Below, in pieces: positions 8,010 through 16,623 of a stretch of DNA of 64,000 nt. Under the pieces are notes generated by a model. It was given only the letters and a program-made list of their open reading frames with translations. It had not been told where the DNA came from and made no database searches. The stretch covers positions 28,732-92,731 of the forward strand of contig NZ_SORX01000010.1 in NCBI RefSeq assembly GCF_004405125.1, written 5' to 3'. Each line of letters begins with the position of its first letter. Position 1 is the stretch's first letter. The position numbers and the translations under genes are program-made. Source of the DNA: Jeotgalibacillus salarius (GTDB lineage: Bacteria; Bacillota; Bacilli; Bacillales; Jeotgalibacillaceae).

Positions 8010-8562
8010 AATCTTTTTTGATGTTGAGAAAGAAGAACAGTGGCTGAACGAGCAGCTGCAAAAAGGTTATCGTTGCACGAATATAAGCTCGTCCGGGTTC
8101 TACATCTTTGAGAAAACTGACAGGAACTATGTGATGCGGATTGATTATCAGGATCGTTTATCAAAGCAAAAGCTTGAAGGATACAAAGCAACCTATGAAG
8201 ATTTCGGATGGAACTATATGAGCGGATCATGGATGAGTGGAGTCAGGTATTGGCAAAAAGAAGCTGATGGTCAAAATGAAATTTTCTCAGATCGCGAGTC
8301 CACGGGTAACTACTACAAAAGGTTAATGACTTATTCATTTTGGCTGGGTACGATGTGTTTGGTTTTTTCTTTTCTGCTTTATAGCGATTCAGGCTTATAT
8401 CATGAAGGACTTTGGGGGATGGAAGGTTCATTATTCTGGAAAGCATTTTTATTTGAATCACCGTTTGTTCTGTTGAAGCTGCTGCCATTGATTTTGGTTA
8501 TTTTGTTTGGCAGAAGTTATTATAAAGCTTATCAAAAGTATTCGATGTTAAAAGAACAATGA
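7996..8562 (+). CDS. DUF2812 membrane protein paired with PadR
   Basis: ATG 7996 is chosen because GAGGGAAGTG sits 7 bases upstream inside the padR end. The 188-residue product has an N-terminal DUF2812 domain (KFRIFFDVEKEEQWLNEQL, GYRCTNISSSGFYIFEKT) and two membrane helices at about 111-130 and 150-175. PadR-DUF2812 pairs are common in Firmicutes; the function is unknown and often supposed to be an envelope stress response. Confidence 0.8.
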   Translation: MKKFRIFFDVEKEEQWLNEQLQKGYRCTNISSSGFYIFEKTDRNYVMRIDYQDRLSKQKLEGYKATYEDFGWNYMSGSWMSGVRYWQKEADGQNEIFSDRESTGNYYKRLMTYSFWLGTMCLVFSFLLYSDSGLYHEGLWGMEGSLFWKAFLFESPFVLLKLLPLILVILFGRSYYKAYQKYSMLKEQ

Positions 8563-8605
8563 TGACTGTCTAATGTTTTACACAATTCATAACTATGGGA
8601 GATAG

Positions 8606-8645
8606 GAAGCGCCACTGATTCAATCCAGGAGGTGCTTTTTTTATT
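8606..8645 (+). terminator. Terminator of padR-DUF2812
   Basis: A 7-bp stem (AAGCGCC with GGTGCTT) is followed by seven Ts. Just before it, 8572-8595 holds a possible inverted scrap of the palindromic repeat (ACACAATTCAT). The stretch 8646-9101 shows no gene I can support. Confidence 0.55.
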
Positions 8646-9101
8646 TCCTTAAAAATAAAAAATATCTTTTTGTACTCAAAACTTTTCCGACATTCTATGC
8701 AGAAGCAGGTTAATTGTTATTAGGAAATCTATGGCCGAAGAACTGAAAAACAATATTTTCGTACGTAAGGCAAGTTGTTCTAAGACAATTTACACAAATT
8801 TATTAAAGTGCTATCTTTTTAGAACGATAAATAAATGAAGAGTAAATTTACCACTCTTTTAAAAGTTGATAATAGGAATGTCTGTTTCTCTGAGTAGGAT
8901 TCTGTTAATTGATTTGTGGAAAAATCCTCAGTATGTTCACCGCGAGATCTAACTTGCTTAATCGAAGAAACTGGGATTGTCTGTTTACAGTATGAAGTTT
9001 GAAAACAATTTTTACTCAGGAATTCATTTAACTTATTAGCAGTAATTTGAGAATTCAATATGATAATTATTTGTTCCATTTAGAGTTTCGGAGGAAGAAC
9101 A

Positions 9102-10724
9102 ATGAACTTTTCTTTAAGTCTTCAAGCACGATTAGCCATTATATTTGCCATTACCACTATTCTGTTAATCCTTATTTTCAGCATCGTTTATGGTCAGCGT
9201 TCAATTAATCAAATGGAAACGGAAATCGGAAATTCGCTTAGCGACACAGCTTATATGATGGAGAATAACCTCAACCAATATATGTGGTCCAGGTATGGCG
9301 AAACAATTTTATTAAGCAGTTTGCCCGCCATCAGACAGCCGGATAGTGGTGAAGAAATTGAATATTTGTTTAATCAATTGCAGTCAACTATTCCTTCTTT
9401 CTCCTGGATCGGCTTTACAGATCAGAATGGCACAGTATTGGCAGCTACTGATTCTATACTGAAAGGTGCCGACATTTCCGCTCGTCCAGTTTATACAGAA
9501 GCATTGGAGAATCCATTTATAGGAGACGTACATGAAGCGGTCCTTCTCGCCGACCTATTGCCAAATCCGACAGGAGAAGCAATGAAATTCGTTGATATTA
9601 GTACCCCTATTTATGATTACAACGATCAGTTTATTGGGGTCTTAGCTACCCACTTAAGCTGGGAGTGGGTGAAAGAAGTAGAGGCAGCTATGCTTGATGC
9701 TGTCAAAAACCGTGATAGCATTGAATTTTTTATCGTTAGTAAAATTGATAACAGCATTATATTAGGTCCTGATGAAATGATTGGACAAACGCTGGAGCTG
9801 GAAAGTATTGATTTAGCGCAAACCCGTGAGCACGGTTGGATAACTGAAACCTGGCCGGATGGTGATGACTATGTAACGGGTTATATGCTGGAAAATGGTT
9901 ACAAGGAATATCCCGGTCTGGAGTGGACCATTCTCGCCAGGCAACCCATAGAAGTTGCTTTTACACCTATCAAAGAACTGCTGGCTTTCTTTCTAATAGC
10001 CGGAATCACTTTCGTATTGCTTTTTGCAGTTCTCGGTTGGCTTCTTGCCGGAAAAATAGCTTCTCCGCTTAAAAATTTGGCAACTACTGCTGACAGACTT
10101 AGATTCGGAGAACTTGTTCAGATTCCGCATTACAAAGGGATTTCCGAACTTGAGACCTTGTCAGCTTCTTTAAGAAAGCTGATCGCCAATCTTACTAAAA
10201 CGGAATCGGCTTTGGAGGAAATGGAGGAAGTTGCACACACGGATGAACTGACAGGATTGGCAAATCGATATGCGCTCGAGTTGTTTTTACGAAAATACAC
10301 TCAAAAATACGATAGAGCGATCGTTTTTTACATTGATTTGGATGGGTTTAAAGCAGTCAATGATACATTAGGCCATCTGGCTGGTGATCAATTACTCGTT
10401 CAAGTAGCAGCCAGGCTGAAAGAAAATATACAGGAAGAAGAAATGATCGCAAGGGTAGGCGGTGATGAATTCATCGTCGTGCTGCATTCCCCAAAAGAAG
10501 AAATGACTGTCAGGGGAAAAAGAGTTGGTGAGAGAATGATTTCATCAATCAGCGAACCCTACTGGTTGAATGGCCAATCTGCCGCTGTTAGTTGTAGTAT
10601 CGGAGCCGCTTTTTGGGCAGAATCAAGCGCTGTTAGCTTAGAAGAAACAATTAAGATGGCAGATGACGCTTTATATGCAGCTAAGAAGCAAGGTAAAAAT
10701 CGTGTTCACTTTTATGGCGCTTAG
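9102..10724 (+). CDS. Membrane diguanylate cyclase (dCache-HAMP-GGDEF)
   Basis: The 540-residue protein has a membrane helix at 8-30, an extracytoplasmic dCache-like sensor at about 31-285, a second helix at about 288-312, a HAMP region (ASPLKNLATTADRLRFGELVQ) and a C-terminal GGDEF domain. RVGGDEF is intact at 453-457, so c-di-GMP synthesis is expected. The usual inhibitory RxxD site is replaced by QEEE, so product feedback is probably lost. GGAGG lies 8 bases before the ATG. No EAL partner is nearby. The ligand is unknown. Confidence 0.9.
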   Translation: MNFSLSLQARLAIIFAITTILLILIFSIVYGQRSINQMETEIGNSLSDTAYMMENNLNQYMWSRYGETILLSSLPAIRQPDSGEEIEYLFNQLQSTIPSFSWIGFTDQNGTVLAATDSILKGADISARPVYTEALENPFIGDVHEAVLLADLLPNPTGEAMKFVDISTPIYDYNDQFIGVLATHLSWEWVKEVEAAMLDAVKNRDSIEFFIVSKIDNSIILGPDEMIGQTLELESIDLAQTREHGWITETWPDGDDYVTGYMLENGYKEYPGLEWTILARQPIEVAFTPIKELLAFFLIAGITFVLLFAVLGWLLAGKIASPLKNLATTADRLRFGELVQIPHYKGISELETLSASLRKLIANLTKTESALEEMEEVAHTDELTGLANRYALELFLRKYTQKYDRAIVFYIDLDGFKAVNDTLGHLAGDQLLVQVAARLKENIQEEEMIARVGGDEFIVVLHSPKEEMTVRGKRVGERMISSISEPYWLNGQSAAVSCSIGAAFWAESSAVSLEETIKMADDALYAAKKQGKNRVHFYGA

Positions 10725-10874
10725 AATCATTCATAAACTATATTATAAATGCTATTTTGATGATTCATTAATCTGTGAAGGCCAGGTGATCGTACTCCAA
10801 AAACAGGAGAATTTCATCGTAAATATTATTAGCGTGATTTTTCAAAATAATGTTAGCTATATCTTTCTTAGAAA

Positions 10875-10883
10875 TGTTATACT
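10875..10883 (+). promoter_or_regulatory. Extended -10 promoter of the Mn riboswitch transcript
   Basis: TGTTATACT is an extended -10 element about 35 bases before the aptamer. No good -35 box is visible. Confidence 0.4.
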
Positions 10884-10911
10884 GTTGATACAACTTAATT
10901 GACCTTGACTT

Positions 10912-11041
10912 TACGTCGAAGGGGAGTAGCTATAGGGAAGCCTATTTCACAGTCGTCATTACGTGGTTTGCGCCATCGGTTGTGATAGCAAAATTTTTGC
11001 TTAGCGAGACCTTTGCCTTTTATTAGGCAGAGGTTTTTTTT
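10912..11041 (+). ncRNA. yybP-ykoY manganese riboswitch with terminator
   Basis: The segment has the conserved GGGGAGTAGC near the 5' side and TTAGCGAGACCTTT near the 3' side, the hallmarks of the yybP-ykoY aptamer that binds Mn2+. It overlaps a terminator (ACCTTTGCC with GGCAGAGGT, then eight Ts, 11010-11041). The CCTTT needed for the aptamer base stem is also the left terminator arm, so Mn2+ binding should block termination and switch on the following TerC gene. Confidence 0.92.
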
Positions 11042-11065
11042 GTTGAGTAAAAAGGAGGATGACTG

Positions 11066-11839
11066 ATGGAAGCGATTTTATTAGAGTATTTGTGGGTTTT
11101 GCTCGTACTGGTGGCGCTGGAGGGACTACTTGCAGCTGATAATGCTGTTGTGATGGCTGTCATGGTTAAACACTTGCCGAAAGAACAGCAGAAAAAAGCG
11201 TTATTTTATGGATTGGTGGGAGCATTTGTATTCCGTTTTGCCGCGTTGTTCATGATCACGTTGCTGGTAGACGTTTGGCAAATACAGGCTTTAGGAGCGG
11301 CTTACTTATTGTTTATCGCATTCAAGCATATTTATGATCAACAGAAGGGAAAGGAACACTCTGTTGAACCTGAAGCGACAAAGAAGTCTGGATTCTGGAT
11401 GACTGTTCTGAAAGTCGAGCTGGCGGATATCGCCTTTGCGATCGATTCGATGCTGGCAGCGGTTGCCCTGGCGATTACATTGCCGCATTTGGGAAATATG
11501 GAAATTGGGGGCATCAACGGAGGTCAGTTTGGCGTCATGCTGGCAGGGGGGATCTTTGGAATCATCATCATGCGTTTTGCCGCCCATAAATTCGTCAAGC
11601 TTTTAGAAAAGTATCCACAGCTGGAAACTACTGCTTTTGTGATTGTCGGCTGGGTAGGTGTGAAGCTTACGGTACTTACTCTTGCACATAAAGATCTTGG
11701 AATCCTGCCATATGATTTCGCACATTCGTCAGAATGGAAACTGATTTTCTGGGCTGTTCTGCTTGGAATTGTTGCAGTGGGGGCATTGATCAGTGTGAAG
11801 AAGAAAAAAAGAGCAGAAAATATAAATACCATTTATTAA
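11066..11839 (+). CDS. TerC family manganese exporter (YkoY/MeeY-like)
   Basis: The 257-residue protein has about seven membrane helices and the two acidic TerC motifs (EGLLAADNAVV at 18-29; ADIAFAIDSMLAA near 120). Bacillus members YkoY (MeeY) and YceF export Mn2+, some of it toward secreted enzymes. The manganese riboswitch just upstream supports YkoY identity over YceF, but the two are similar enough that no symbol is given. AAAGGAGG precedes the ATG. Confidence 0.88.
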   Translation: MEAILLEYLWVLLVLVALEGLLAADNAVVMAVMVKHLPKEQQKKALFYGLVGAFVFRFAALFMITLLVDVWQIQALGAAYLLFIAFKHIYDQQKGKEHSVEPEATKKSGFWMTVLKVELADIAFAIDSMLAAVALAITLPHLGNMEIGGINGGQFGVMLAGGIFGIIIMRFAAHKFVKLLEKYPQLETTAFVIVGWVGVKLTVLTLAHKDLGILPYDFAHSSEWKLIFWAVLLGIVAVGALISVKKKKRAENINTIY

Positions 11840-11875
11840 ACAGAAGTTGAGTTTACAATGGTACGTGCACTGAGG

Positions 11876-11914
11876 AAGATCGAATACTAATAAAAACTCG
11901 ATCTTCTTTTCCCT
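11876..11914 (+). terminator. Terminator of the TerC gene
   Basis: Stem GAAGATCGA with TCGATCTTC followed by TTTTCC, 37 bases after the stop. Confidence 0.75.
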
Positions 11915-11927
11915 ATTTTAGGGTGAG

Positions 11928-12101
11928 TTGAATAAATTTAATAACCTACTGCAACCTTTTAAACTAACTTGTGGGGGATCAATTATAAGTATAACAACGC
12001 TCGAAATCAGGATAGAACCCTATCCGAAGCAACGTTTAGTATATCAAAATCATATTGAGAGCCTTGTAAATGCAGTTAGTAAAAATGATCAGGGATATTA
12101 G
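11928..12101 (+). CDS. Doubtful small ORF or gene remnant, 57 codons
   Basis: Starting from a TTG with a poorly placed AGGGTGAG, the frame reads a protein-like LEIRIEPYPKQRLVYQNHIE segment to a TAG. A GGGGGA site also lies before an ATT codon at 11982. The amino-acid pattern looks natural, but neither start is convincing, so this may be the tail of a decayed gene. The rest of 11840-12203 holds only the terminator. Confidence 0.25.
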   Translation: MNKFNNLLQPFKLTCGGSIISITTLEIRIEPYPKQRLVYQNHIESLVNAVSKNDQGY

Positions 12102-12203
12102 TTTATTAATAAAAATAATCCTTTCAAGATACTTTACATCAACGATTTCGTCTTTTTAGTTTAGAAAATAGATTATTGGAAGATCAAAAGGAGATTACAT
12201 AAA

Positions 12204-13028
12204 GTGAGTGTATGGGAGCTTTTTATAGCTTTTTTGCTTGGATTTGTGGAAGGATTAACGGAATTTGCGCCGGTTTCATCAACCGGTCACATGATTGTAG
12301 TGGATGATTTGTGGCTGAAGTCATCTGAGTTTTTGGGAAGTCCGGTTGCTAATACTTTTAAAGTAGTTATTCAGTTAGGTTCTATACTGGCTGTGGTCGT
12401 TGTATTTCGTCAGCGAATTTCTGATCTGCTTGGATTAAATATGGATACACGTGGGACGCAGGATAAGCTTCGTTTATCACATGTTTTCATCGGATTACTT
12501 CCCGCCGGCGTGCTTGGTCTATTGTTCGAGGATTATATTGATGAGCACCTTTTTTCACTCAAGACTGTTCTGATTGGACTTGTCATCGGGGCTTTTCTAA
12601 TGATTGCTGCTGACCTGATCAGCGGGAAGAAAGTAAAGATTGAAACAGTGGATCAGATTTCATATCGTCAGGCATTTACAATTGGATTGATCCAGTGCTT
12701 ATCCTTATGGCCCGGGTTTTCACGGTCAGGCTCAACTATTTCTGGTGGTGTATTGTTGGGGCTTAGTCACAGGGCTGCAGCAGATTTCACCTTTATTATG
12801 GCGATCCCGATTATGATGGGTGCGAGTATGATCTCCCTTTTAAGTAAATGGGAATACTTCACGATGGATATGTTGCCATTTTTTACAATCGGCTTCATCA
12901 GCGCATTTGTATTTGCACTGATTTCTATTAAATTCTTTCTTAAGCTGATTAATCGGATTCGCCTGATCCCATTTGCGATTTATCGAATCATCCTGGCTGG
13001 TGTAATTTATGTGTTTTATTTTACGTGA
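12204..13028 (+). CDS. uppP: Undecaprenyl-diphosphatase UppP (BacA)
   Basis: The 274-residue protein has the two family signatures, EGLTEFAPVSSTGH (15-29) and GFSRSGST (about 174-181), in a polytopic membrane protein. It removes one phosphate from undecaprenyl diphosphate, recycling the lipid carrier for cell wall synthesis, and gives bacitracin tolerance. The start is GTG with AAAGGAG about 10 bases before. It is monocistronic. Confidence 0.97.
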   Translation: MSVWELFIAFLLGFVEGLTEFAPVSSTGHMIVVDDLWLKSSEFLGSPVANTFKVVIQLGSILAVVVVFRQRISDLLGLNMDTRGTQDKLRLSHVFIGLLPAGVLGLLFEDYIDEHLFSLKTVLIGLVIGAFLMIAADLISGKKVKIETVDQISYRQAFTIGLIQCLSLWPGFSRSGSTISGGVLLGLSHRAAADFTFIMAIPIMMGASMISLLSKWEYFTMDMLPFFTIGFISAFVFALISIKFFLKLINRIRLIPFAIYRIILAGVIYVFYFT

Positions 13029-13111
13029 TATCATTTAAGCTCTGAAACCTGGTCAAATCAAATGAAACTTTTTTATAAAGAAAGCGTATACAACCTAAAG
13101 GAGTGAACAGT

Positions 13112-13342
13112 TTGAAAAAGTATATTGTATTTATTTTAAGCTTAGCTCTATTGTATATAGGCTTTCAAATCTTATCCGGCTGGGTTCTAACAGCTCTTTA
13201 TGTTCCTGATTTATCCACGGGATATATGAGTACAAGTGGGGGAATAGTGCTTGAGCAGTCTCCGGTAATTCAATTTCTGGCTATCCTATTAATTGCAACG
13301 ATCGCTTATGTATTCTCTCAGAAAATGATTAGGCATACATAA
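13112..13342 (+). CDS. Two-helix membrane protein, 76 aa
   Basis: TTG 13112 is chosen because AAAGGAG gives about 9 bases spacing; the frame-opening GTG at 13103 overlaps that site. Hydrophobic helices lie at about 3-25 and 50-68, and a short loop between them contains YMSTSGGIVLEQSP. No family was recognised. Confidence 0.55.
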   Translation: MKKYIVFILSLALLYIGFQILSGWVLTALYVPDLSTGYMSTSGGIVLEQSPVIQFLAILLIATIAYVFSQKMIRHT

Positions 13343-13406
13343 AATAATCTGATTCACAAAATATGATTTCCGTTAAAGGAGGTAAGTCCAGTGGTGAAAA
13401 AATAAC

Positions 13407-13455
13407 GAAGAGAAAACCCGTGTCATAAAAAAGCATGTGGATTTTCTCTGTTCTC
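13407..13455 (+). other. Hairpin after a four-codon start-stop unit
   Basis: AAAGGAGG (13375-13382) precedes GTG GTG AAA AAA TAA (13391-13405). A stem then pairs AGAGAAAACC with GGATTTTCTCT. There is no clear T-run. It could be a leader peptide with an attenuator-like hairpin for the next gene, or the scar of a deleted gene. Confidence 0.35.
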
Positions 13456-13491
13456 GAGTAACAGTTAAATAATGAATGAGGAGAAATGAAC

Positions 13492-14340
13492 ATGCTAAAT
13501 AAAATAAATTCGTCCGTTTACTATATGTCACATGAGGACAAGCGGGAAAGACCAGTTTTGGGATTGGTGTGTGGTGAGCGATATAGCCTTGTGATTGATG
13601 CAGGAAATTCTGTTCAACACGCACAGGACTTTTTAAAGGAAATCGAGGATTTGAATGTACCGCCAGTCAAATACGTGGTCATTACACACGGGCACTGGGA
13701 TCATTTTTTAGGATCACAGGAGTTTGGAGCAATGACAATCGTCAACCGGCTGACCAATCAGATCATACAGGATTGGCGTAGTTATTCGTTTGATGATGAA
13801 TCGCTTCAGCGTTATGTGGATGACAGGAAAATCAGTCCTCAGTGTATGGAGACGATCAAAAATGAAGTGCCGGAAAGAGACTCATTTGAAATCCCTTCAC
13901 CTGATATTATTTTTGAAAACGCGCTGTCCATTGATCTGGGAAACAAGGTATGTGTGCTTGAGACCATTCATAGTACGCACACTGATGACGCCACGATTGT
14001 GTACATCCCCGATGATAAGGTGTTGTTTTTAGGGGATAGTGCGTACGGAACAACGACCAACTCACTTTTTCATTACAAGCAATCGCTACTGATGCCAATG
14101 ATTTGCGATATTCGAAAGTATGACGCTGAGTATTATGTGCTGGGGCACGAGTCGATTTGTGACTTAGCTGAAATAAACCTGTACTGGGCTGAGCTTATTT
14201 CTTCGAGCAAAGCGACAAAGTCTGCTTCATTAGATGAGGCAATTGAGTGTTTTGAAAAGGAAAATGGCAGAGCGCCAAACGACAATGAACGGTTCTTTTT
14301 AAATGCTTTTGTGAATGATCAAATCCTTAAATCGAAATAA
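13492..14340 (+). CDS. Metallo-beta-lactamase fold hydrolase
   Basis: The 282-residue protein has the zinc motif THGHWDH at about 64-70, a downstream STHTDDAT histidine, FLGDSAYG aspartate and a C-terminal LGHES histidine, all expected for the fold. Substrate cannot be read; the large helical insert between 80 and 130 is unlike class B drug lactamases and more like YobT-type or esterase-like members. ATG 13492 fits GAGGAG with 7 bases spacing; ATG 13486 is too close. Confidence 0.85.
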   Translation: MLNKINSSVYYMSHEDKRERPVLGLVCGERYSLVIDAGNSVQHAQDFLKEIEDLNVPPVKYVVITHGHWDHFLGSQEFGAMTIVNRLTNQIIQDWRSYSFDDESLQRYVDDRKISPQCMETIKNEVPERDSFEIPSPDIIFENALSIDLGNKVCVLETIHSTHTDDATIVYIPDDKVLFLGDSAYGTTTNSLFHYKQSLLMPMICDIRKYDAEYYVLGHESICDLAEINLYWAELISSSKATKSASLDEAIECFEKENGRAPNDNERFFLNAFVNDQILKSK

Positions 14341-14343
14341 ATT

Positions 14344-14404
14344 AAACAGGGAGGTAAAGCTTGAAGCATTTTAATATATGACTTCGTGTTTGCCTCTCTG
14401 TTTT
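14344..14404 (+). terminator. Terminator of the metallo-hydrolase gene
   Basis: A 15-bp stem (AAACAGGGAGGTAAA with TTTGCCTCTCTGTTT) is followed by a T. Confidence 0.7.
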
Positions 14405-14496
14405 AAATTGCTTTGACAGTTTCAGCTCAGGAAACAAACTGATTTATCTTATATTATTCACAGGTATTCTTCTTAAAAAGAGGAAGGAGAAATAAT

Positions 14497-14769
14497 ATGA
14501 CAAGAGGAAGGTTAAACGGATTAATTATCTCCAGCATGATCTTAGCCGCAACTGGTTTTATATTGCTGTTTTTCAGCGTGAATTTCGGAACATCGCTTGC
14601 TGATAAATGGTTATTTCAACAGGGCGGGGCAGACACTGCAACGTATCTCATTATTATAGAAAGCTATATTAATAATTTCATCGTTGCTGGAGGAATTCTT
14701 TTAGGTATTGGTCTCGCCACGATTATTTTCTCTTATTATAAAATACTTAGTGCCGGAGAATTGAAGTGA
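14497..14769 (+). CDS. Two-helix membrane protein, 90 aa
   Basis: AAGGAG lies 7 bases before the ATG. Helices lie at about 8-30 and 55-80, separated by a polar loop (SLADKWLFQQGGADTATYL). No family was recognised. A copy of the palindromic repeat begins 18 bases after the stop. Confidence 0.55.
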   Translation: MTRGRLNGLIISSMILAATGFILLFFSVNFGTSLADKWLFQQGGADTATYLIIIESYINNFIVAGGILLGIGLATIIFSYYKILSAGELK

Positions 14770-14787
14770 GGGCATTCAAAACACTGA

Positions 14788-14870
14788 CTCTGTGACAGGA
14801 ACCATTCATACAAAATTTTATTGGTTTACTTAAATGATTTGTGTGGGAATTGTGTTCAGTTCTGGGCACA
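14788..14870 (+). repeat. Palindromic 3'-end repeat, full-length copy
   Basis: CTCTGTGACAGGAACCATTC opens the left arm, TTTTATTGGTTTACTT is the loop, and GATTTGTGTGGGAATTG then TTCTGGGCACA forms the right arm. Same layout as 17796-17879. Confidence 0.7.
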
Positions 14871-15033
14871 AATTTGTAACAAAGCAAACATTGACCAATT
14901 TCTATCCATTCAATTCTTCCCATTGATCAATCATCAAAGCTGGATGAAAGAGTAGAAGCATCCTGTTAAGGAGTTTAAGGAGCTAAACCTGATTCATGCT
15001 TATATCAAAAATACTGAGAGGCAGGTGGATACA

Positions 15034-15213
15034 ATGGTTGTTATTCCATTTTTAATCAATGTTCTTATAAGCTTATTTATACTGGCAACTGGCTATTATG
15101 CCTGGAACAAATCAAAGACTCAAAAGAATTATCGAGTAGTATCCATTATATTAATGACCACCGGTGTTGTTTCTCTACTTGTTAATGGGGTAACCGCTAT
15201 AGTAGAGGTGTAA
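15034..15213 (+). CDS. Two-helix membrane protein, 59 aa
   Basis: ATG 15034 is used because the AGGTGG site overlaps the frame-opening GTG at 15025. Helices lie at about 3-24 and 38-57 with a basic loop (NKSKTQKNYR). No family was recognised. The next membrane gene follows 66 bases downstream. Confidence 0.55.
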   Translation: MVVIPFLINVLISLFILATGYYAWNKSKTQKNYRVVSIILMTTGVVSLLVNGVTAIVEV

Positions 15214-15279
15214 TTAAATGGAATTTCACTTACGGAACTCAGGTTAGAATGAGTCACAATATAAAGGAGGACATATCCC

Positions 15280-15699
15280 ATGACCCGTGCTAATATCACA
15301 AAAACAAATTGGGTTGTCTATGGCTTTGCATTGTTTGCTGGAATCGCCTTAACAATCGTCGCATTTGTAGAGACAGCGAACCCGGGGACAGGGCCTGATG
15401 CCGGGCAGTCACGATTCTTTTTTTCACTCAATGAAGCACTGATGTATGCTGCTGTATCAGTCTTTTTCATTCTCTTGCTTCTATTAGTGTGGAAAAAAAT
15501 CAAACCATACCATATAGCTGTTTTAACCTTTGTATCTGCTTTGCTGATTAATAATCTGGTTCTCTCAGTTACAAGCGGATGGGTTGGACTGGCGGGTATG
15601 ATGATCCTGTTTTTCGGAGCAATCCTTTCTGTCTTAATGAGCCTGTTTGTTTTAATCGCAACCTGGATATCAAAAAAACGAATTCTTGCGGAAGAATAA
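15280..15699 (+). CDS. Four-helix membrane protein, 139 aa
   Basis: AAAGGAGG lies 8 bases before the ATG. Hydrophobic helices lie at about 12-30, 50-70, 75-95 and 105-128. A polar loop (NPGTGPDAGQSR) follows helix one. No family was recognised. A large frame on the opposite strand is only a shadow. Confidence 0.6.
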   Translation: MTRANITKTNWVVYGFALFAGIALTIVAFVETANPGTGPDAGQSRFFFSLNEALMYAAVSVFFILLLLLVWKKIKPYHIAVLTFVSALLINNLVLSVTSGWVGLAGMMILFFGAILSVLMSLFVLIATWISKKRILAEE

Positions 15700-15812
15700 T
15701 TAGTAGGTATACGGGGGCGTGGATGTGAATTGTAAAGGACTTGCGATTCAGCGTTTACCTCCTTGAGTGCTTTGTCGACTGATTGGGAAACATTTAATAA
15801 GAAAGGTTGTTC

Positions 15813-16559
15813 ATGATGAAACACATCTATGCTTTTGAAGACATCAAGGAATATGAAATTCACAAGGATCTCATCCAGCGTTTCAGCAAGCGGCTGGAGG
15901 AGTATCAACACATATTGGAAAAAGAGTACTTATTAATCAATCAGCCAAAAGGAATTGTATGGACGTCAGCAGAAGCGGCCACCACTATATTTTCTGATAT
16001 TGCTATCCCAGCGTTTACGAACAAAAATACGATATACATAACACCTGACTTAGCAGCCTGGAGAAAGCTTTTCGTGCAGCAGTTAGACGGGAAAGACGTT
16101 CCCCATATTGAACGTTTTTACGAAGAACTCTCAGAGAATCACATCCTGCAAATCCTGGGTCATGAGTTAACGCATCACTCTGATTTATTTCTCGATGATT
16201 TTGACGATGAACGTGAAGATAGCATTTGGTTCGAGGAAGGCATGTGCGAATATTTGCCAAGAAAGTTCCTTTTAACTGAGAAGGAATGTGATGAGATTAC
16301 AGCGGTTGAGGAAGAGTTAGTAGACGCGTTTACTGGAGAATACGGTCACCGCTCTATTGACGAGTTTGGCAGCGGCTCATACACATCCAGTTTATCAAGC
16401 ATTATGTTCGATTATTGGAGAAGTTATCTGTACGTAAAACATCTGGTGGAAGTCCGTTTCAAACACGATATTCAGGCAGTTTTTGAAGAATATCATAAAT
16501 GGGATCAGGAAGGGCGGACATGCTCGCTTAGTGAACATTTTGAGCTTGATCAATATTGA
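15813..16559 (+). CDS. Zincin-like protein with HELTHH motif
   Basis: The 248-residue cytosolic protein carries HELTHH at about 121-126 and a downstream WFEEGMCEYLPR (E about 145), the layout of a gluzincin active site. The family was not recognised; such short proteins are usually annotated as hypothetical peptidases. The substrate is unknown. AAAGG lies 6 bases before ATG 15813. The stop overlaps a copy of the palindromic repeat. A different HExxH protein is encoded at 47260. Confidence 0.65.
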   Translation: MMKHIYAFEDIKEYEIHKDLIQRFSKRLEEYQHILEKEYLLINQPKGIVWTSAEAATTIFSDIAIPAFTNKNTIYITPDLAAWRKLFVQQLDGKDVPHIERFYEELSENHILQILGHELTHHSDLFLDDFDDEREDSIWFEEGMCEYLPRKFLLTEKECDEITAVEEELVDAFTGEYGHRSIDEFGSGSYTSSLSSIMFDYWRSYLYVKHLVEVRFKHDIQAVFEEYHKWDQEGRTCSLSEHFELDQY

Positions 16560-16606
16560 TCTTGTGACACACACAATTTTCATAGCTTTTTACTTGTTTA
16601 TATAAC
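16557..16606 (+). repeat. Palindromic 3'-end repeat, partial copy overlapping a stop codon
   Basis: TGATCTTGTGACACACACAA is followed by a loop-like TTACTTGTTTATATAACC. The right arm is absent. The element begins within the stop codon of the zincin gene. Confidence 0.5.
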
Positions 16607-16623
16607 CAAAAGAGGAGATTACT

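Noticed and set aside
8819..9079. 86-codon frame on the minus strand before the diguanylate cyclase
   Set aside because: No ribosome site, Cys/Ser/Thr-rich irregular composition and no recognisable motif.
15318..15911. 197-codon minus-strand frame over a membrane gene
   Set aside because: Shadow frame; the + strand gene has a ribosome site and helices.
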